Assembly (NCBI GenBank): GCA_020063565.1
Contig: JAICDB010000005.1
Location: 1 to 64,000, forward strand
Length of the DNA stretch: 64,000 nucleotides
Direction of reading: 5' to 3'
DNA from: Clostridiales bacterium
GTDB taxonomy: Bacteria > Bacillota > DSM-16504 > Desulfitibacterales > JAICDB01
The position numbers were made by a program, and so were the translations under genes. Shown piece by piece: positions 54,954 through 64,000 of the stretch (its first letter is position 1; every line of letters starts with the position of its first letter). The notes under the pieces are model-generated. The model did no database searches and was not told the origin of the DNA. It was given only the letters and a program-made list of their open reading frames with translations.

Positions 54954-56830
54954 TGTATCCCTCCTAGCACGGGCATACCCATCCACAGTACTATTAGAAC
55001 TATAGCAATAAATATTACCAATGCATAGTTCTGTAAGCTACCTGTATGAATAAATCGCAATCTTGCACCGGCAGCCCTTATGGAATCTGAAATACCGTGA
55101 GCAGTTCCATCAACAACATTTCTATCATGCCATTTGAACATTGAGGCGATTGTTAAAACTATATTGTCAAAGATCCACTGGTAAATTTCATCTATATAGT
55201 ACTTGTTATAAAGGATGTTATGAATGGGCTGAAATCTGTTTTTAATTTTTTCTGCAGATATTACCTTTTTACCGTATACTAACCAAGCAAGTACTATACC
55301 TGCAATTGCCAATAATGTTGAAGTAAACATCAACATGTAATCAGGTGTTACATGATGAGGATGTTCAAAGTAAACTAAGCTTGCAAAACCGTGCTCAACA
55401 AATGGTGCACCCCAGAAGCCGATGAAGATAGAAAATACAGCCAAAATAATTAACGGAACTGTCATACAAAGAGGTGATTCATGAGGTTCATGTTCAGTTC
55501 TATCTTCACCAAAGAACGCCACAAAAATTAACCTGAACATGTAAAATGCTGTTAGGAAAGCTACAATTGAACCAATTATATACAAACCGGTAAATCCAGC
55601 TTCCTTTGTAGCCAGTAAAATTTCATCCTTGCTCCAGAATCCTGCAAAAGGAGGAATGCCAGCAAGGGCCAGTGCACCAATTACAAATGTCCACGTAGTA
55701 ACTTTCATCTTCTTCACTAAAGCGCCCATCTTCCAGATGCTGTTGCTATGTACAGCATGAATGGCGCTACCTGCACCCAGGAAAAGAAGCGCTTTAAAGA
55801 AAGCGTGCGTTGTTAGGTGAAACATACCTGCAGTGATACTTCCAACACCTACAGCCATTACCATATATCCCAGCTGACTGAGTGTAGAGAAAGCAAGAAT
55901 TCTCTTTATATCATCCTGGACTACAGCAATAGTAGCTGCAAAGATGGATGTAAATCCTCCTACATAGGCAATGGTAAGCAGGGATACAGGCGCAGCATGA
56001 AAGAGCACAAACTGTCTTGCAAGTAAGTAAACACCTGCAGCAACCATTGTAGCAGCGTGAATCAAAGCGCTAACCGGTGTAGGACCTTCCATTGCATCCG
56101 GCAGCCAAACATGTAACGGAAATTGAGCTGATTTGCCAATAGGCCCAATGAATACAAGAATTGCTGCCATAGTCAGAAAAGCAATATTTTCATATCCATG
56201 AAAAGCCTCAGCAAGTTCTCCAAAGTTGAAAGTTCCAAATTGATAGAAGAGGAAAAAGATACCCAGCATAAAACCAAAGTCTGCAACCCTGTTGGTTATA
56301 AAAGCCTTTTTATTGGCATCAGCCGCTGATTTGCGACCGAAGTAAAAGCCGATTAAAAGATAGGAACACAAACCTACAAGTTCCCAAAAAAAGAACATTT
56401 GAAAATAGTTATTTGCAACCACAAGACCTAGCATTGAAGATGCAAAAAGCGACAGGTACGAATAAAAACGTGAAAATCCTGGATCTCCTTCCATGTATCC
56501 CATAGAGTATATTTCTACAAGCAGTGCAACAATACATACTACCAGGAGCATTACAGCAGTTAGTGGATCAATTAAAATCCCTGCATTGATCTCAATTCCT
56601 GGAACTGACATCCAACGCACAGAATACTCAACAGGATTTTCCATTGTAATTCCCATCTGAAGAACCTCAAAGAAAATGCCCAGAGAAATCACTAAACTAG
56701 TAGCCATAGCAGCTATTGCCACCAGTGCGCTTAAAAGCTTAAATCGTTTTGTAGCCAGTGCAATAATTACAAACCCTAATGCTGGCAAGACTGGGATAAG
56801 CCATGCTAATTCAATCAATTTATTCACCAC
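54950..56830 (-). CDS. nuoL: NADH-quinone oxidoreductase subunit L
   Basis: 626 residues, the largest antiporter-like subunit. WELVGLCSYLLIGFYFGRKS, FPLHVWLPDAMEGPTPVSAL, HAATMVAAGVYLL and the C-terminal extension (about 510-626) with the amphipathic lateral helix region (NVVDGTAHGISDSIRAAGAR). Standard length. Drives proton pumping together with M and N. Confidence 0.97.
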   Translation of the reverse strand: MVNKLIELAWLIPVLPALGFVIIALATKRFKLLSALVAIAAMATSLVISLGIFFEVLQMGITMENPVEYSVRWMSVPGIEINAGILIDPLTAVMLLVVCIVALLVEIYSMGYMEGDPGFSRFYSYLSLFASSMLGLVVANNYFQMFFFWELVGLCSYLLIGFYFGRKSAADANKKAFITNRVADFGFMLGIFFLFYQFGTFNFGELAEAFHGYENIAFLTMAAILVFIGPIGKSAQFPLHVWLPDAMEGPTPVSALIHAATMVAAGVYLLARQFVLFHAAPVSLLTIAYVGGFTSIFAATIAVVQDDIKRILAFSTLSQLGYMVMAVGVGSITAGMFHLTTHAFFKALLFLGAGSAIHAVHSNSIWKMGALVKKMKVTTWTFVIGALALAGIPPFAGFWSKDEILLATKEAGFTGLYIIGSIVAFLTAFYMFRLIFVAFFGEDRTEHEPHESPLCMTVPLIILAVFSIFIGFWGAPFVEHGFASLVYFEHPHHVTPDYMLMFTSTLLAIAGIVLAWLVYGKKVISAEKIKNRFQPIHNILYNKYYIDEIYQWIFDNIVLTIASMFKWHDRNVVDGTAHGISDSIRAAGARLRFIHTGSLQNYALVIFIAIVLIVLWMGMPVLGGIQ

Positions 56831-56844
56831 CTTACATTAAACGT

Positions 56845-57153
56845 TTACCACTTCAGCCAATCAATTTCGTCCACATTTGAAGTAAGCCTTTCTCTATATA
56901 CCTTAACTACAAGAGCAAGTGCAACTGCAACTTCCGCAGCAGCAACAACTATTACAAAAATAGTAAAGATAAAACCTGTTACAGCATCAGGGGTTAAAAA
57001 CCTGTTAAAAGCAACAAGGTTTATATTCACTGAATTAAGCATTAATTCTATACCCATTAAAACAGCTATAGCATTTTTTTTGGATACAGCACCGTATAAG
57101 CCGATTGAAAATAGAACAGCTCCAAGTAACAAATAATGATAAATTGTTATCAT
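56845..57153 (-). CDS. nuoK: NADH-quinone oxidoreductase subunit K
   Basis: 102 residues, three helices, with the two conserved membrane glutamates ([20 protein letters not shown] and [16 protein letters not shown]). Starts in a 4-base overlap with nuoJ. Confidence 0.97.
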   Translation of the reverse strand: MITIYHYLLLGAVLFSIGLYGAVSKKNAIAVLMGIELMLNSVNINLVAFNRFLTPDAVTGFIFTIFVIVVAAAEVAVALALVVKVYRERLTSNVDEIDWLKW

Positions 57154-57656
57154 TGTTCTTTTTTCACTCCCCTTGCCAAAATAATGGCACCTACAAGGGC
57201 CTCAAGTAATAAAAGTGCAGCAACTTCAAAGGAAATAACAAAATCCCCCATCATTGCAATAGCAAGAGGCTCTACTACACTTTTCCCTACACTTTCTACA
57301 ATTTCAAAACCACTGTTAAAAATCATGGAAACAGTTACTACGAGAAAAGCTAAACAAGCAAGTGACGCAATAATAGCGTATCCATTAAAGGGATTACTTG
57401 CTCTAATGTCACCACGCCTTGTAAGCATAACAGCAAAAACTATCAGAATTGCAATTGCACCAGCATAAACAAGTATTTGTACCGCAGCTATAAAATCTGC
57501 TTGGAGTAATGCATAGATTCCTGCCATCCCTACAAAAGTTACGATTAGAAAAAGAGCGCTATGAACAATATTTTTCATGAAAACTACGGCTAATGCAGAA
57601 AGAACTATAACTGCGGATATTAGCCAGAAGAACAACGGTTCCAATGTACCGTTCAT
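57150..57656 (-). CDS. nuoJ: NADH-quinone oxidoreductase subunit J
   Basis: 168 residues, five helices. The conserved third helix region is [20 protein letters not shown] followed by VMLTRRG. Membrane arm subunit at the junction to the quinone module. Typical order nuoI-J-K. Confidence 0.96.
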   Translation of the reverse strand: MNGTLEPLFFWLISAVIVLSALAVVFMKNIVHSALFLIVTFVGMAGIYALLQADFIAAVQILVYAGAIAILIVFAVMLTRRGDIRASNPFNGYAIIASLACLAFLVVTVSMIFNSGFEIVESVGKSVVEPLAIAMMGDFVISFEVAALLLLEALVGAIILARGVKKEQ

Positions 57657-57670
57657 ATTTTTTCACCCCT

Positions 57671-58096
57671 TTAGGCCTCAGACTTCTTCACTTTATCTTC
57701 TACCGAATTTTCGTCAGTTTGTCCTTCTACAAAGTAGTATACAGTATTATCCCTGTGATAACAGGAAAGTTCAAAATCCTGTGTAAAGTTCAAAGCATCA
57801 GTAGGGCAAGATTCCACACATAAACCACAGAATAGGCAATAACCTAATTCCATTTTATAACCGGTAAGTTTTCTTTTCTTATCTTCACCACGTACGCTTT
57901 GTACTTCAATTACATTATTAGGACATGCATTGGCACAAATGCCACAGGCTATACACTTTTCTTCAATCAATTCAAAAAAGCAACGTGTACATGGAGGAAG
58001 GTTTGGCTTTACTTCAGGATATTTTTGGGTAATAGTTTTGCCAAACAAATGCCCCACGGTAATTTTTAAACCCTCTAATAATCCTTTTCCATACAC
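57671..58096 (-). CDS. nuoI: NADH-quinone oxidoreductase subunit I
   Basis: 141 residues with two 4Fe-4S motifs, CIACGICANACP and CLFCGLCVESCP, that carry electrons to the N2 cluster in NuoB. An extra pair of cysteines precedes them (PPCTRCFFELIEEKC). Since nuoE-G are absent, this subunit probably takes electrons directly from a ferredoxin- or F420-type donor or another module; this is inference. Confidence 0.96.
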   Translation of the reverse strand: MYGKGLLEGLKITVGHLFGKTITQKYPEVKPNLPPCTRCFFELIEEKCIACGICANACPNNVIEVQSVRGEDKKRKLTGYKMELGYCLFCGLCVESCPTDALNFTQDFELSCYHRDNTVYYFVEGQTDENSVEDKVKKSEA

Positions 58097-58110
58097 TAGG
58101 TCCTCACCCC

Positions 58111-59151
58111 CTAAAACCAGTTAAGCCAATTAACCAACTTTATTCCTATTCCAGTTATAACAATATTTACCAAAGATAATGGTAATAAAAATTTCCAATT
58201 AAAATGCATCAAGTGATCAATCCTAATCCTCGGGAATGTCCAGCGAACCCACATGTAAAGGAAAATCATAATATACAACTTAATCACAAACCACATCCAG
58301 GAAGGTAAAATCGGTCCCTGCCATCCTCCAAGGAAAAGTGTTACAGCAATTGCAGATATACTAACCATATTAGCATACTCTGCAAGGAAAAAGAGGGCAA
58401 ACATCATTCCGCTGTATTCAGTATATGGTCCCGCAACCAATTCCTGTTCACCTTCGGGCAAATCAAAGGGAGCCCTATTAAGCTCAGCAATTGAAGAAAT
58501 AAAAAATATGATAAACGCAATTGGTTGGAGAATTATAAACCAAACATCTTTTTGAGCAGCAATTATGTCTGACATCTTAAGGGAACCTGCTATCATAATT
58601 ACACCAAGCAAAGAAAATACAAGAGGAATTTCATAGCTGACCATTTGGGCAACAGTTCTCATTCCACCTAGTAATGAATACTTATTGTTGGATCCCCAGC
58701 CTCCCATAATAAATGCGATGGTCGCTGTCGAAGATATAGCAATGAAATAAAAAATACCGATATTTAAATCAATAGCAATCATTTTTTTACCAAAGGGTAT
58801 TACTGCATACAACATAACTGCCGGAATAAAAACTACTATCGTTGCAAGTATAAATACCCATTTATCAGCAGCTTTTGGAATAATTAATTCTTTACCAAAA
58901 AGCTTGATAACATCAGCAATTGTCTGAAAAGCCCCATTAGGTCCCAGTCTGTTCGGTCCCGGTCTCTGTTGAAAGTATCCTGATAGCTTTCTTTCCAATA
59001 GCACTAACACTAGTACATTCAATAATACAAATCCTATTATGGCCGATACATGAAACAATGCCATTAGTATAGAAGTTATCTCGGGACCAAAATTTAAGGA
59101 ACTAAACAATTGCTTTGCAAAGTCTGCAATTCTTAAAAAGATTCCTTCCAT
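58111..59151 (-). CDS. nuoH: NADH-quinone oxidoreductase subunit H
   Basis: 346 residues, eight helices. Quinone-site loop signature [40 protein letters not shown] and [15 protein letters not shown]. Full length; spaced 26 bases from nuoD. Confidence 0.97.
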   Translation of the reverse strand: MEGIFLRIADFAKQLFSSLNFGPEITSILMALFHVSAIIGFVLLNVLVLVLLERKLSGYFQQRPGPNRLGPNGAFQTIADVIKLFGKELIIPKAADKWVFILATIVVFIPAVMLYAVIPFGKKMIAIDLNIGIFYFIAISSTATIAFIMGGWGSNNKYSLLGGMRTVAQMVSYEIPLVFSLLGVIMIAGSLKMSDIIAAQKDVWFIILQPIAFIIFFISSIAELNRAPFDLPEGEQELVAGPYTEYSGMMFALFFLAEYANMVSISAIAVTLFLGGWQGPILPSWMWFVIKLYIMIFLYMWVRWTFPRIRIDHLMHFNWKFLLPLSLVNIVITGIGIKLVNWLNWF

Positions 59152-59177
59152 GTTATTTCTCCCCTATACTTATTTTT

Positions 59178-60296
59178 TTACCTATCAATTTCTCCTAACA
59201 CCGGATCAAGAGAAGCAAGAACAGCTATTGCATCCTGTACCTTACCACCCTTTGCCATTTCAGGAAAAGCACCTATATTAACAAATGATGGGCCATGAAC
59301 GTGTAATCGATAGGGATTTTTGGAACCGTCACTTACTAAGTAATAACCAAGTATCCCCTTGGAACCTTCAATTTGGAAGTAACATTCGCCCTTCGGCGGC
59401 TTGATAACTTTAGGTACCTTAGCCATAATATTGCCCTTTTCAGGCATTTGCTCATAAGCTTGTCTGATTATCTTAATACTTTGCCTCATTTCAGCAATCC
59501 TTACATACCATCTGTCAAATGAATCACCTTGTTTTCCAACAGGTACCTCAAATTCAAAGCGATCATAAATACTGTAGGGACAATCTTTTCTTAAGTCAAA
59601 TTTTAAACCTGTTGCCCTTAAATTAGGTCCTGTGATACCGTAATTTAATGTTGTTTCAGTATCCATAATACCTACATTTTTACATCTCGCTTGAAAGATC
59701 TCGTTGCCAGTAATAAGACCATCTAACTCATCAAGGCCCTTTTCTAAATCATCCAGTACACCAGATAAAGCCTCCATAAATTCAGGAGTAACATCAGCAC
59801 AAACTCCACCAATTCGCATATAGTTGACAGTTAATCTGGAACCAGCAACCATCTCAAAAAGGTCTAAAATTTTTTCCCTATCCCTAAAAGCATACATCCA
59901 GCCAGTAAAACCGTTTAGGTCTAATGCAAAACTTCCTGCAAACACAAGGTGACTGGCTATTCTCTGAAGTTCACCCATGATAACACGTAAATACTCAGCC
60001 CTTTCGGGAACTTCAATTTCCATTAATTTTTCTACTACCCCTACATAGCCCCAGTTGTTTAAAATTGCAGCAAGATAATCCATTCTATCGGTATAAGGAA
60101 TAAACTGCGTGTAAGTTCTGCTTTCTGCTATTTTTTCCATCCCACGGTGTAAATATCCAAGATGGTTTTCTATATCAATGACATTTTCACCATCTAGGGT
60201 GAGTACGGCACGATATACTCCGTGGGTACTGGGGTGCTGGGGACCTAAATTTATTTTAATTTCTTCAGTTCTCATTACTTTTTCTTCATTTCCCAT
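59178..60296 (-). CDS. nuoD: NADH-quinone oxidoreductase subunit D
   Basis: 372 residues, the 49-kDa subunit that forms the quinone-reduction site with Nuo[49 protein letters not shown] and the C-terminal DPVLGEIDR are conserved. C and D are separate genes, unlike the fused NuoCD of E. coli. Confidence 0.97.
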   Translation of the reverse strand: MGNEEKVMRTEEIKINLGPQHPSTHGVYRAVLTLDGENVIDIENHLGYLHRGMEKIAESRTYTQFIPYTDRMDYLAAILNNWGYVGVVEKLMEIEVPERAEYLRVIMGELQRIASHLVFAGSFALDLNGFTGWMYAFRDREKILDLFEMVAGSRLTVNYMRIGGVCADVTPEFMEALSGVLDDLEKGLDELDGLITGNEIFQARCKNVGIMDTETTLNYGITGPNLRATGLKFDLRKDCPYSIYDRFEFEVPVGKQGDSFDRWYVRIAEMRQSIKIIRQAYEQMPEKGNIMAKVPKVIKPPKGECYFQIEGSKGILGYYLVSDGSKNPYRLHVHGPSFVNIGAFPEMAKGGKVQDAIAVLASLDPVLGEIDR

Positions 60297-60324
60297 AAAA
60301 ACTACCCCTTGTCACGAATTTTTC

Positions 60325-60771
60325 TTATTTAGCAGCACGCTGATTTAACTTGAAATCTTTTCTTAGGGCATGTCCTTCAAAATCATCAGGACATAAAATT
60401 CGTTTTAGATTAGGATGCCCGGCGAACTTAATCCCAAGCAAATCATATGCTTCTCTTTCCTGAATAACAGCAGCCTTCCATAATTTTGAAAGACTATCCA
60501 CTTCAGGGTTGTTTTTATCGAGCTTAGTTTTTACCCGTAAAAGTTGACAATTGTCAAGGTTCATCAGATGATATACAACTTCCATGTGATCTTCATAATC
60601 TGCACCTGTTAAATCTGCCAATAATTTAAAATTAAATTCGTCCTCTTCCTTCAAAGCTTCCATTACCCGAAGCAAATTCTCTTTTGTAACCCAGATTGCA
60701 GGTTGGATTGATTCTTCAACCTCAGAAATCATATCACCAAATCTCTTTTGTAATTTATCCATCATTTCCAA
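60325..60771 (-). CDS. nuoC: NADH-quinone oxidoreductase subunit C
   Basis: 148 residues. LADLTGADYEDHMEVVYHLM, WKAAVIQEREAYDLLGIKFA and the C-terminal LRKDFKL are the 30-kDa subunit signatures. One base separates it from nuoB. Confidence 0.95.
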   Translation of the reverse strand: MEMMDKLQKRFGDMISEVEESIQPAIWVTKENLLRVMEALKEEDEFNFKLLADLTGADYEDHMEVVYHLMNLDNCQLLRVKTKLDKNNPEVDSLSKLWKAAVIQEREAYDLLGIKFAGHPNLKRILCPDDFEGHALRKDFKLNQRAAK

Positions 60772-60772
60772 A

Positions 60773-61285
60773 TTACTTCACCCTCGCTACATTAGGGTTA
60801 ATTACCCTCTTTCTAAGTTCTAATAATCCATCAATTAAGGCTTCCGGACGTGGAGGACAACCTGGAATATAAACATCTACAGGCAAAAAGGTATCTGCAC
60901 CGTCTACCACATTATAACCACCTGCAAAAGGGCCTCCACTTATTGCACAAGAACCCATGGCAATTACCCATTTGGGTTCCGCCATCTGATCATAAATTCT
61001 TTGTACTAAAGGTTGCATTTTTTTAGTAATTGTGCCGGCTACAATCATCACATCGGCTTGTCTTGGCGATGGCCTAAAGACCTCATAGCCAAATCGTGAT
61101 ATATCATATCTTGCCCCTCCTGCAGCCATCATCTCGATAGCACAACAGGCCAAACCAAAAGTAACTGGCCAAAAGGAATGGGCTCTAGCAAAATTAAAAA
61201 TATAATCCACGCTACTCAGAATAATATTCTTGTTTACTAGCTCCTCCACTTGTGCATCACTAGGTTGTTTTTGTATTACAGCCAT
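60773..61285 (-). CDS. nuoB: NADH-quinone oxidoreductase subunit B
   Basis: 170 residues from ATG 61285, which has GGAGGG 8 bases upstream; a start at 61315 would lie deeper in nuoA. N2 cluster ligands: tandem Cys in [15 protein letters not shown], Cys in [16 protein letters not shown] and [14 protein letters not shown]. Overlaps the 3' end of nuoA by 10 bases. Confidence 0.96.
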   Translation of the reverse strand: MAVIQKQPSDAQVEELVNKNIILSSVDYIFNFARAHSFWPVTFGLACCAIEMMAAGGARYDISRFGYEVFRPSPRQADVMIVAGTITKKMQPLVQRIYDQMAEPKWVIAMGSCAISGGPFAGGYNVVDGADTFLPVDVYIPGCPPRPEALIDGLLELRKRVINPNVARVK

Positions 61286-61632
61286 TCCAGTGCACCCTCC
61301 TTCCATGCATACCATAAGCCAATAACTAAAATTGCAATAAAGATTATCATTTCAATAAAAGCAAACAGACCTAACTTTTGAAACATTACTGCCCAGGGAT
61401 ATAAGAATAGGGTTTCAACATCAAATATAAGAAAAACCAAAGCATACAAAAAATAGCTTATTTTAAATTGAACCCATGTTGGTCCCTGCGTATCCAACCC
61501 ACACTCATAGGTAGTTATTTTTGCTGCAGTGGGATTGGTTGGGCCAAAAATTTTGGCCAAAACTAAAGCTATTATAGCGAAGAAAATACCAAACCCGAAA
61601 AAGGTCAAGACAGCATAAAATTGTTGAAGCAT
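61276..61632 (-). CDS. nuoA: NADH-quinone oxidoreductase subunit A
   Basis: 118 residues, three helices. The quinone-site loop [20 protein letters not shown] with conserved Glu-Cys-Gly, and [16 protein letters not shown] in helix 2. First gene of an operon A-B-C-D-H-I-J-K-L-M-N; no nuoE, F or G lies before or after it. GGGGAGGTAAG precedes the ATG. Confidence 0.96.
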   Translation of the reverse strand: MLQQFYAVLTFFGFGIFFAIIALVLAKIFGPTNPTAAKITTYECGLDTQGPTWVQFKISYFLYALVFLIFDVETLFLYPWAVMFQKLGLFAFIEMIIFIAILVIGLWYAWKEGALEWL

Positions 61633-61779
61633 TACCTTACCTCCCCTCTACCAAACTCCAAAAGTTTAACTTCGCCATAAAACTAAAAAAAACTGCTAAG
61701 AAGTACTTGTGATAACTTAATAGAATGGCAATTACTATTATTGATATATTTAATGCAAATATTTATATTTTTAATAATT

Positions 61780-62589
61780 TTAATTATTTTCTTTAATAAC
61801 CCCAGCAAAGGTAAGTCGATGCTCAGGGCACGGTCCAAAGCGCTTTATACATTCATAGTGTTCTTTAGTTGGATATCCTTTATGTATTTCAAAATTGTAT
61901 TGTGGATATTTTTTTGATATGTTTTCCATATATTTATCCCGTGACACTTTAGCAATGATACTAGCAGCAGCTATAGAAGCGCTTTTATCTTCTCCCTTGA
62001 CAAGGGATGTTTGCGGTATGGAGAGCAAATCTAATTTTAAAGCATCTATAAGAATATGGACGGGTTTTATTTTTAACCTGGTAATTGCCTTAACCATTGC
62101 AAGTTTAGTGGCTTCCAGTATATTATAGCTGTCTATGACCTTGGCAGAACAATATCCTACTCCCCAAGCAAGGGATTTTTCTTTAATTTCTTCAAAAAGT
62201 TCTTCTCGCCTAGCTTTGCTAACTTTTTTAGAATCTTTAAGTCCGGTAATATTGCATTCCAATGGTAAAATTACTGCTGCTGCAAAAACCGGACCTGCAA
62301 GCGGTCCTCTACCTGCCTCATCTATACCTGCCACGGGGTATATTGAGTTCATATAAAGTTTTCTTTCATAGAAAAAAAGCTTCTCTAAACGCTTTTTTTC
62401 AAGTTCAAGTTGTTTTATTTTTTGCTGGTACCTTTGTAATAATTTCTGAACTCCCAGTCTGCTATCATTATGCATAGCTTGAAGTATCTCAGTCTCAATA
62501 TGATCCTTATTTTTTAAATACTCTTCCAATTGTTTAATGGTTAATTTTTCAATTTTAATTTCGTCTTTTTTCATTTTCAGGCAACCCAT
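61780..62589 (-). CDS. rnhB: Ribonuclease HII
   Basis: Up to 269 residues (an ATG at 62574 would give 264). A ~70-residue helical N-terminal extension typical of clostridial and bacillar RnhB is followed by the catalytic core: IDEAGRGPLAGPVFAAAVIL with the Asp-Glu pair, LKDSKKVSKARRE, HILIDALKLD and KVSRDKYM. Removes RNA primers and misincorporated ribonucleotides. The start overlaps the end of rbgA. Confidence 0.96.
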   Translation of the reverse strand: MGCLKMKKDEIKIEKLTIKQLEEYLKNKDHIETEILQAMHNDSRLGVQKLLQRYQQKIKQLELEKKRLEKLFFYERKLYMNSIYPVAGIDEAGRGPLAGPVFAAAVILPLECNITGLKDSKKVSKARREELFEEIKEKSLAWGVGYCSAKVIDSYNILEATKLAMVKAITRLKIKPVHILIDALKLDLLSIPQTSLVKGEDKSASIAAASIIAKVSRDKYMENISKKYPQYNFEIHKGYPTKEHYECIKRFGPCPEHRLTFAGVIKENN

Positions 62590-63415
62590 CTAAAGTTAAT
62601 CTTGTTATTTTACCTGTTCTAAACTCCTTTAAAACAATAGCAGCAGTTGAATGTAAATCAACTTCATTACCTTTTTGGAGGCATCCCTTTTTAAGTCCTA
62701 TTTCCTGCAACAACTGTTCCGGAGTATAATCATCAACCATTAAATCATAACGTTCTGACAACTGTTTCGGGTAATTTTCCTGCAAATATTCCAATAATTT
62801 TAAAACTAACTCAACCCTGTCATACGCATTTTCACCTATTGCATTGAGGGCTGCAAGCTTAAAGCCTACACCCTCTCCTGTTAATTTGGGCCAGAGTACT
62901 CCCGGAGTATCCAATAACTCTATTCCCTTTCTTATCCTGATCCATTGCTTTCCCCTTGTTACTCCTGGCTTGTCACCTGTTTTTGCAGTTGCTTTACCTA
63001 CCAGCTTGTTAATAAAAGCTGACTTACCAACGTTAGGAATACCTATAACCATAACCCTTACCGGAAGTACCATTCTGCGTATTCTAGCATTCTTTCTACT
63101 ATTTTGAATACTACTTAAAGTTCGTATAACTTTAGGAATACCTTCCCCTGACAAAGAGTTTACAGCAATACAACGCAAGTTAAGGTTCTGATAATACTTT
63201 ACCCATTCTCTTGTTGCTGCTTTTTCAGCCAAATCACTTTTGTTCAAAACACAGATTCTGAATTTGTCCTTCAAAATCTCATCAAATTCAGGGTTTTTAC
63301 TGGACATTGGCACCCTTGCATCAAGTAATTCAATTACAGCCTGTACCAGTTTTAAATTTTCCTTTAAGAGCCTTTTGCTCTTTACCATATGACCTGGATA
63401 CCATTGTATATCCAT
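62555..63415 (-). CDS. rbgA: Ribosome biogenesis GTPase RbgA
   Basis: 286 residues, circularly permuted GTPase. MDIQWYPGHMVKSKRLLKEN, G4 VLNKSDLAEKAATREW comes before G1 GIPNVGKSAFINKL, then G3 DTPGVLWPKLTGEGVGFKLA. The C-terminal domain binds the 50S particle during late assembly. Lies between lepB and rnhB, a common Firmicute order. Confidence 0.96.
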   Translation of the reverse strand: MDIQWYPGHMVKSKRLLKENLKLVQAVIELLDARVPMSSKNPEFDEILKDKFRICVLNKSDLAEKAATREWVKYYQNLNLRCIAVNSLSGEGIPKVIRTLSSIQNSRKNARIRRMVLPVRVMVIGIPNVGKSAFINKLVGKATAKTGDKPGVTRGKQWIRIRKGIELLDTPGVLWPKLTGEGVGFKLAALNAIGENAYDRVELVLKLLEYLQENYPKQLSERYDLMVDDYTPEQLLQEIGLKKGCLQKGNEVDLHSTAAIVLKEFRTGKITRLTLDGLPENEKRRN

Positions 63416-63425
63416 CTTTACACCC

Positions 63426-63947
63426 TCATTGTCTTAGTAAGCCTATCCTGGAGATAGGCCAGAATCTGAAAATTGCTTTGCTAACAATAAATTTTTTGTT
63501 TAATGGCCCCCAATATCTACTGTCATAACTGTCTTCTCTATTATCTCCCATTACAAACACTGAACCTGCAGGAACTTTCACAGGGCCAAATGGAGAAACT
63601 TCGATGTTTTGAGGTAGATATTCCTCTGCAATTTTTTTATTGTTAACATAGAGACTGTTATTTTTAATCTGAACTATATCATTTTCCAGTGCTACTACCC
63701 TTTTTATGTAATCTTTGGAAGTATCAAGCGGAAATTTGAATACAACTATATCCCCTACTTTTATGGGATTAAAAAAATAAGGTATTTTACTAGCAATTAT
63801 TCTATCACCTGGCTTCAGCGTAGGCTGCATTGATGGCGAAGGAATATAAAAGGGCTGGAAAATAAATATTCTTATCACAAATGCCAATAAAACAGCGAAT
63901 AAAGCTGTTTTAAGGATATCAACCCAGACAAGATAGTTACTTTTCAT
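63426..63947 (-). CDS. lepB: Signal peptidase I
   Basis: 173 residues, one N-terminal membrane helix (LKTALFAVLLAFVIRIFIFQ). Catalytic Ser39 in IPSPSMQPTLKPGD, Lys82 in SKDYIKRVVALEND and the box GDNREDSYDSRYWG. Bacillus-type short form. It cleaves Sec signal peptides outside the membrane. ATG 63947; the next upstream gene is outside the window. Confidence 0.96.
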   Translation of the reverse strand: MKSNYLVWVDILKTALFAVLLAFVIRIFIFQPFYIPSPSMQPTLKPGDRIIASKIPYFFNPIKVGDIVVFKFPLDTSKDYIKRVVALENDIVQIKNNSLYVNNKKIAEEYLPQNIEVSPFGPVKVPAGSVFVMGDNREDSYDSRYWGPLNKKFIVSKAIFRFWPISRIGLLRQ

Positions 63948-64000
63948 GCAGATAAAACACCATCCATATTTTCCACTATATACAATCCAAAGATAGAAAC

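Overview
The window looks like part of the chromosome of an anaerobic, spore-forming Firmicute of the Peptococcaceae/Desulfotomaculum type. This is an inference from four things: an 11-subunit complex I operon without the NADH module, corrinoid/methyl-tetrahydrofolate methyltransferases, clostridial-type nif genes, and the gene set lepB-rbgA-rnhB-yraN-comM. No rRNA or tRNA gene was seen.

Layout. 174-10716 is a type I-C CRISPR-Cas locus on the minus strand (cas3-cas5c-cas8c-cas7-cas4-cas1-cas2, then leader and array). The array has 41 full 32-bp repeats, a degenerate trailer repeat and one internal half-repeat left by a deletion. 10720-22800 is a decaying accessory region: transposase relics and many genes broken by stops, frameshifts or truncation (YkgJ-like, YyaL tail, TolB-like propeller, VanZ, FG-GAP-like protein, Hsp20). 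They sit among a few intact genes (pcrB, a copper-amine-oxidase-N surface protein, a 55-aa membrane protein). 22815-31011 is a B12-dependent methyl-transfer cluster: MeTHF:corrinoid methyltransferase, UroD-type methyltransferase, two corrinoid proteins, DUF1638, two MFS transporters, a GntR/HutC repressor and a 56-aa protein. It is probably for demethylation of a methylated or methoxylated substrate.

31577-41656 is bounded by two inward-facing copies of a roughly 50-bp repeat that resembles the end of an ISL3 element. Inside are a MacA/MacB-type efflux operon with its own two-component system and a collapsed nitrogen-fixation locus. There nifH is joined directly to the 3' part of nifB and to a short nifV, so nifI/D/K/E/N are missing. 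A truncated nadE lies upstream. nifH and the adjacent ANTAR-regulator gene each carry a leader with paired hexaloop hairpins overlapping an intrinsic terminator, which fits ANTAR antitermination, including autoregulation of the regulator.

41777-47502 (plus strand) is a five-gene operon built around a 1235-residue multicopper oxidase made of three two-cupredoxin blocks, as in the Mn(II) oxidase MnxG. It is flanked by four small proteins carrying repeated copies of one short beta-rich module. This is the best candidate in the window for a little-described system.

48209-63947 (minus strand) is mostly housekeeping: comM, a DUF362 protein, a DsrE-family gene with an in-frame UGA that is probably selenocysteine (U-V-P-C motif), yraN, nuoA-D-H-N, rnhB, rbgA and lepB.
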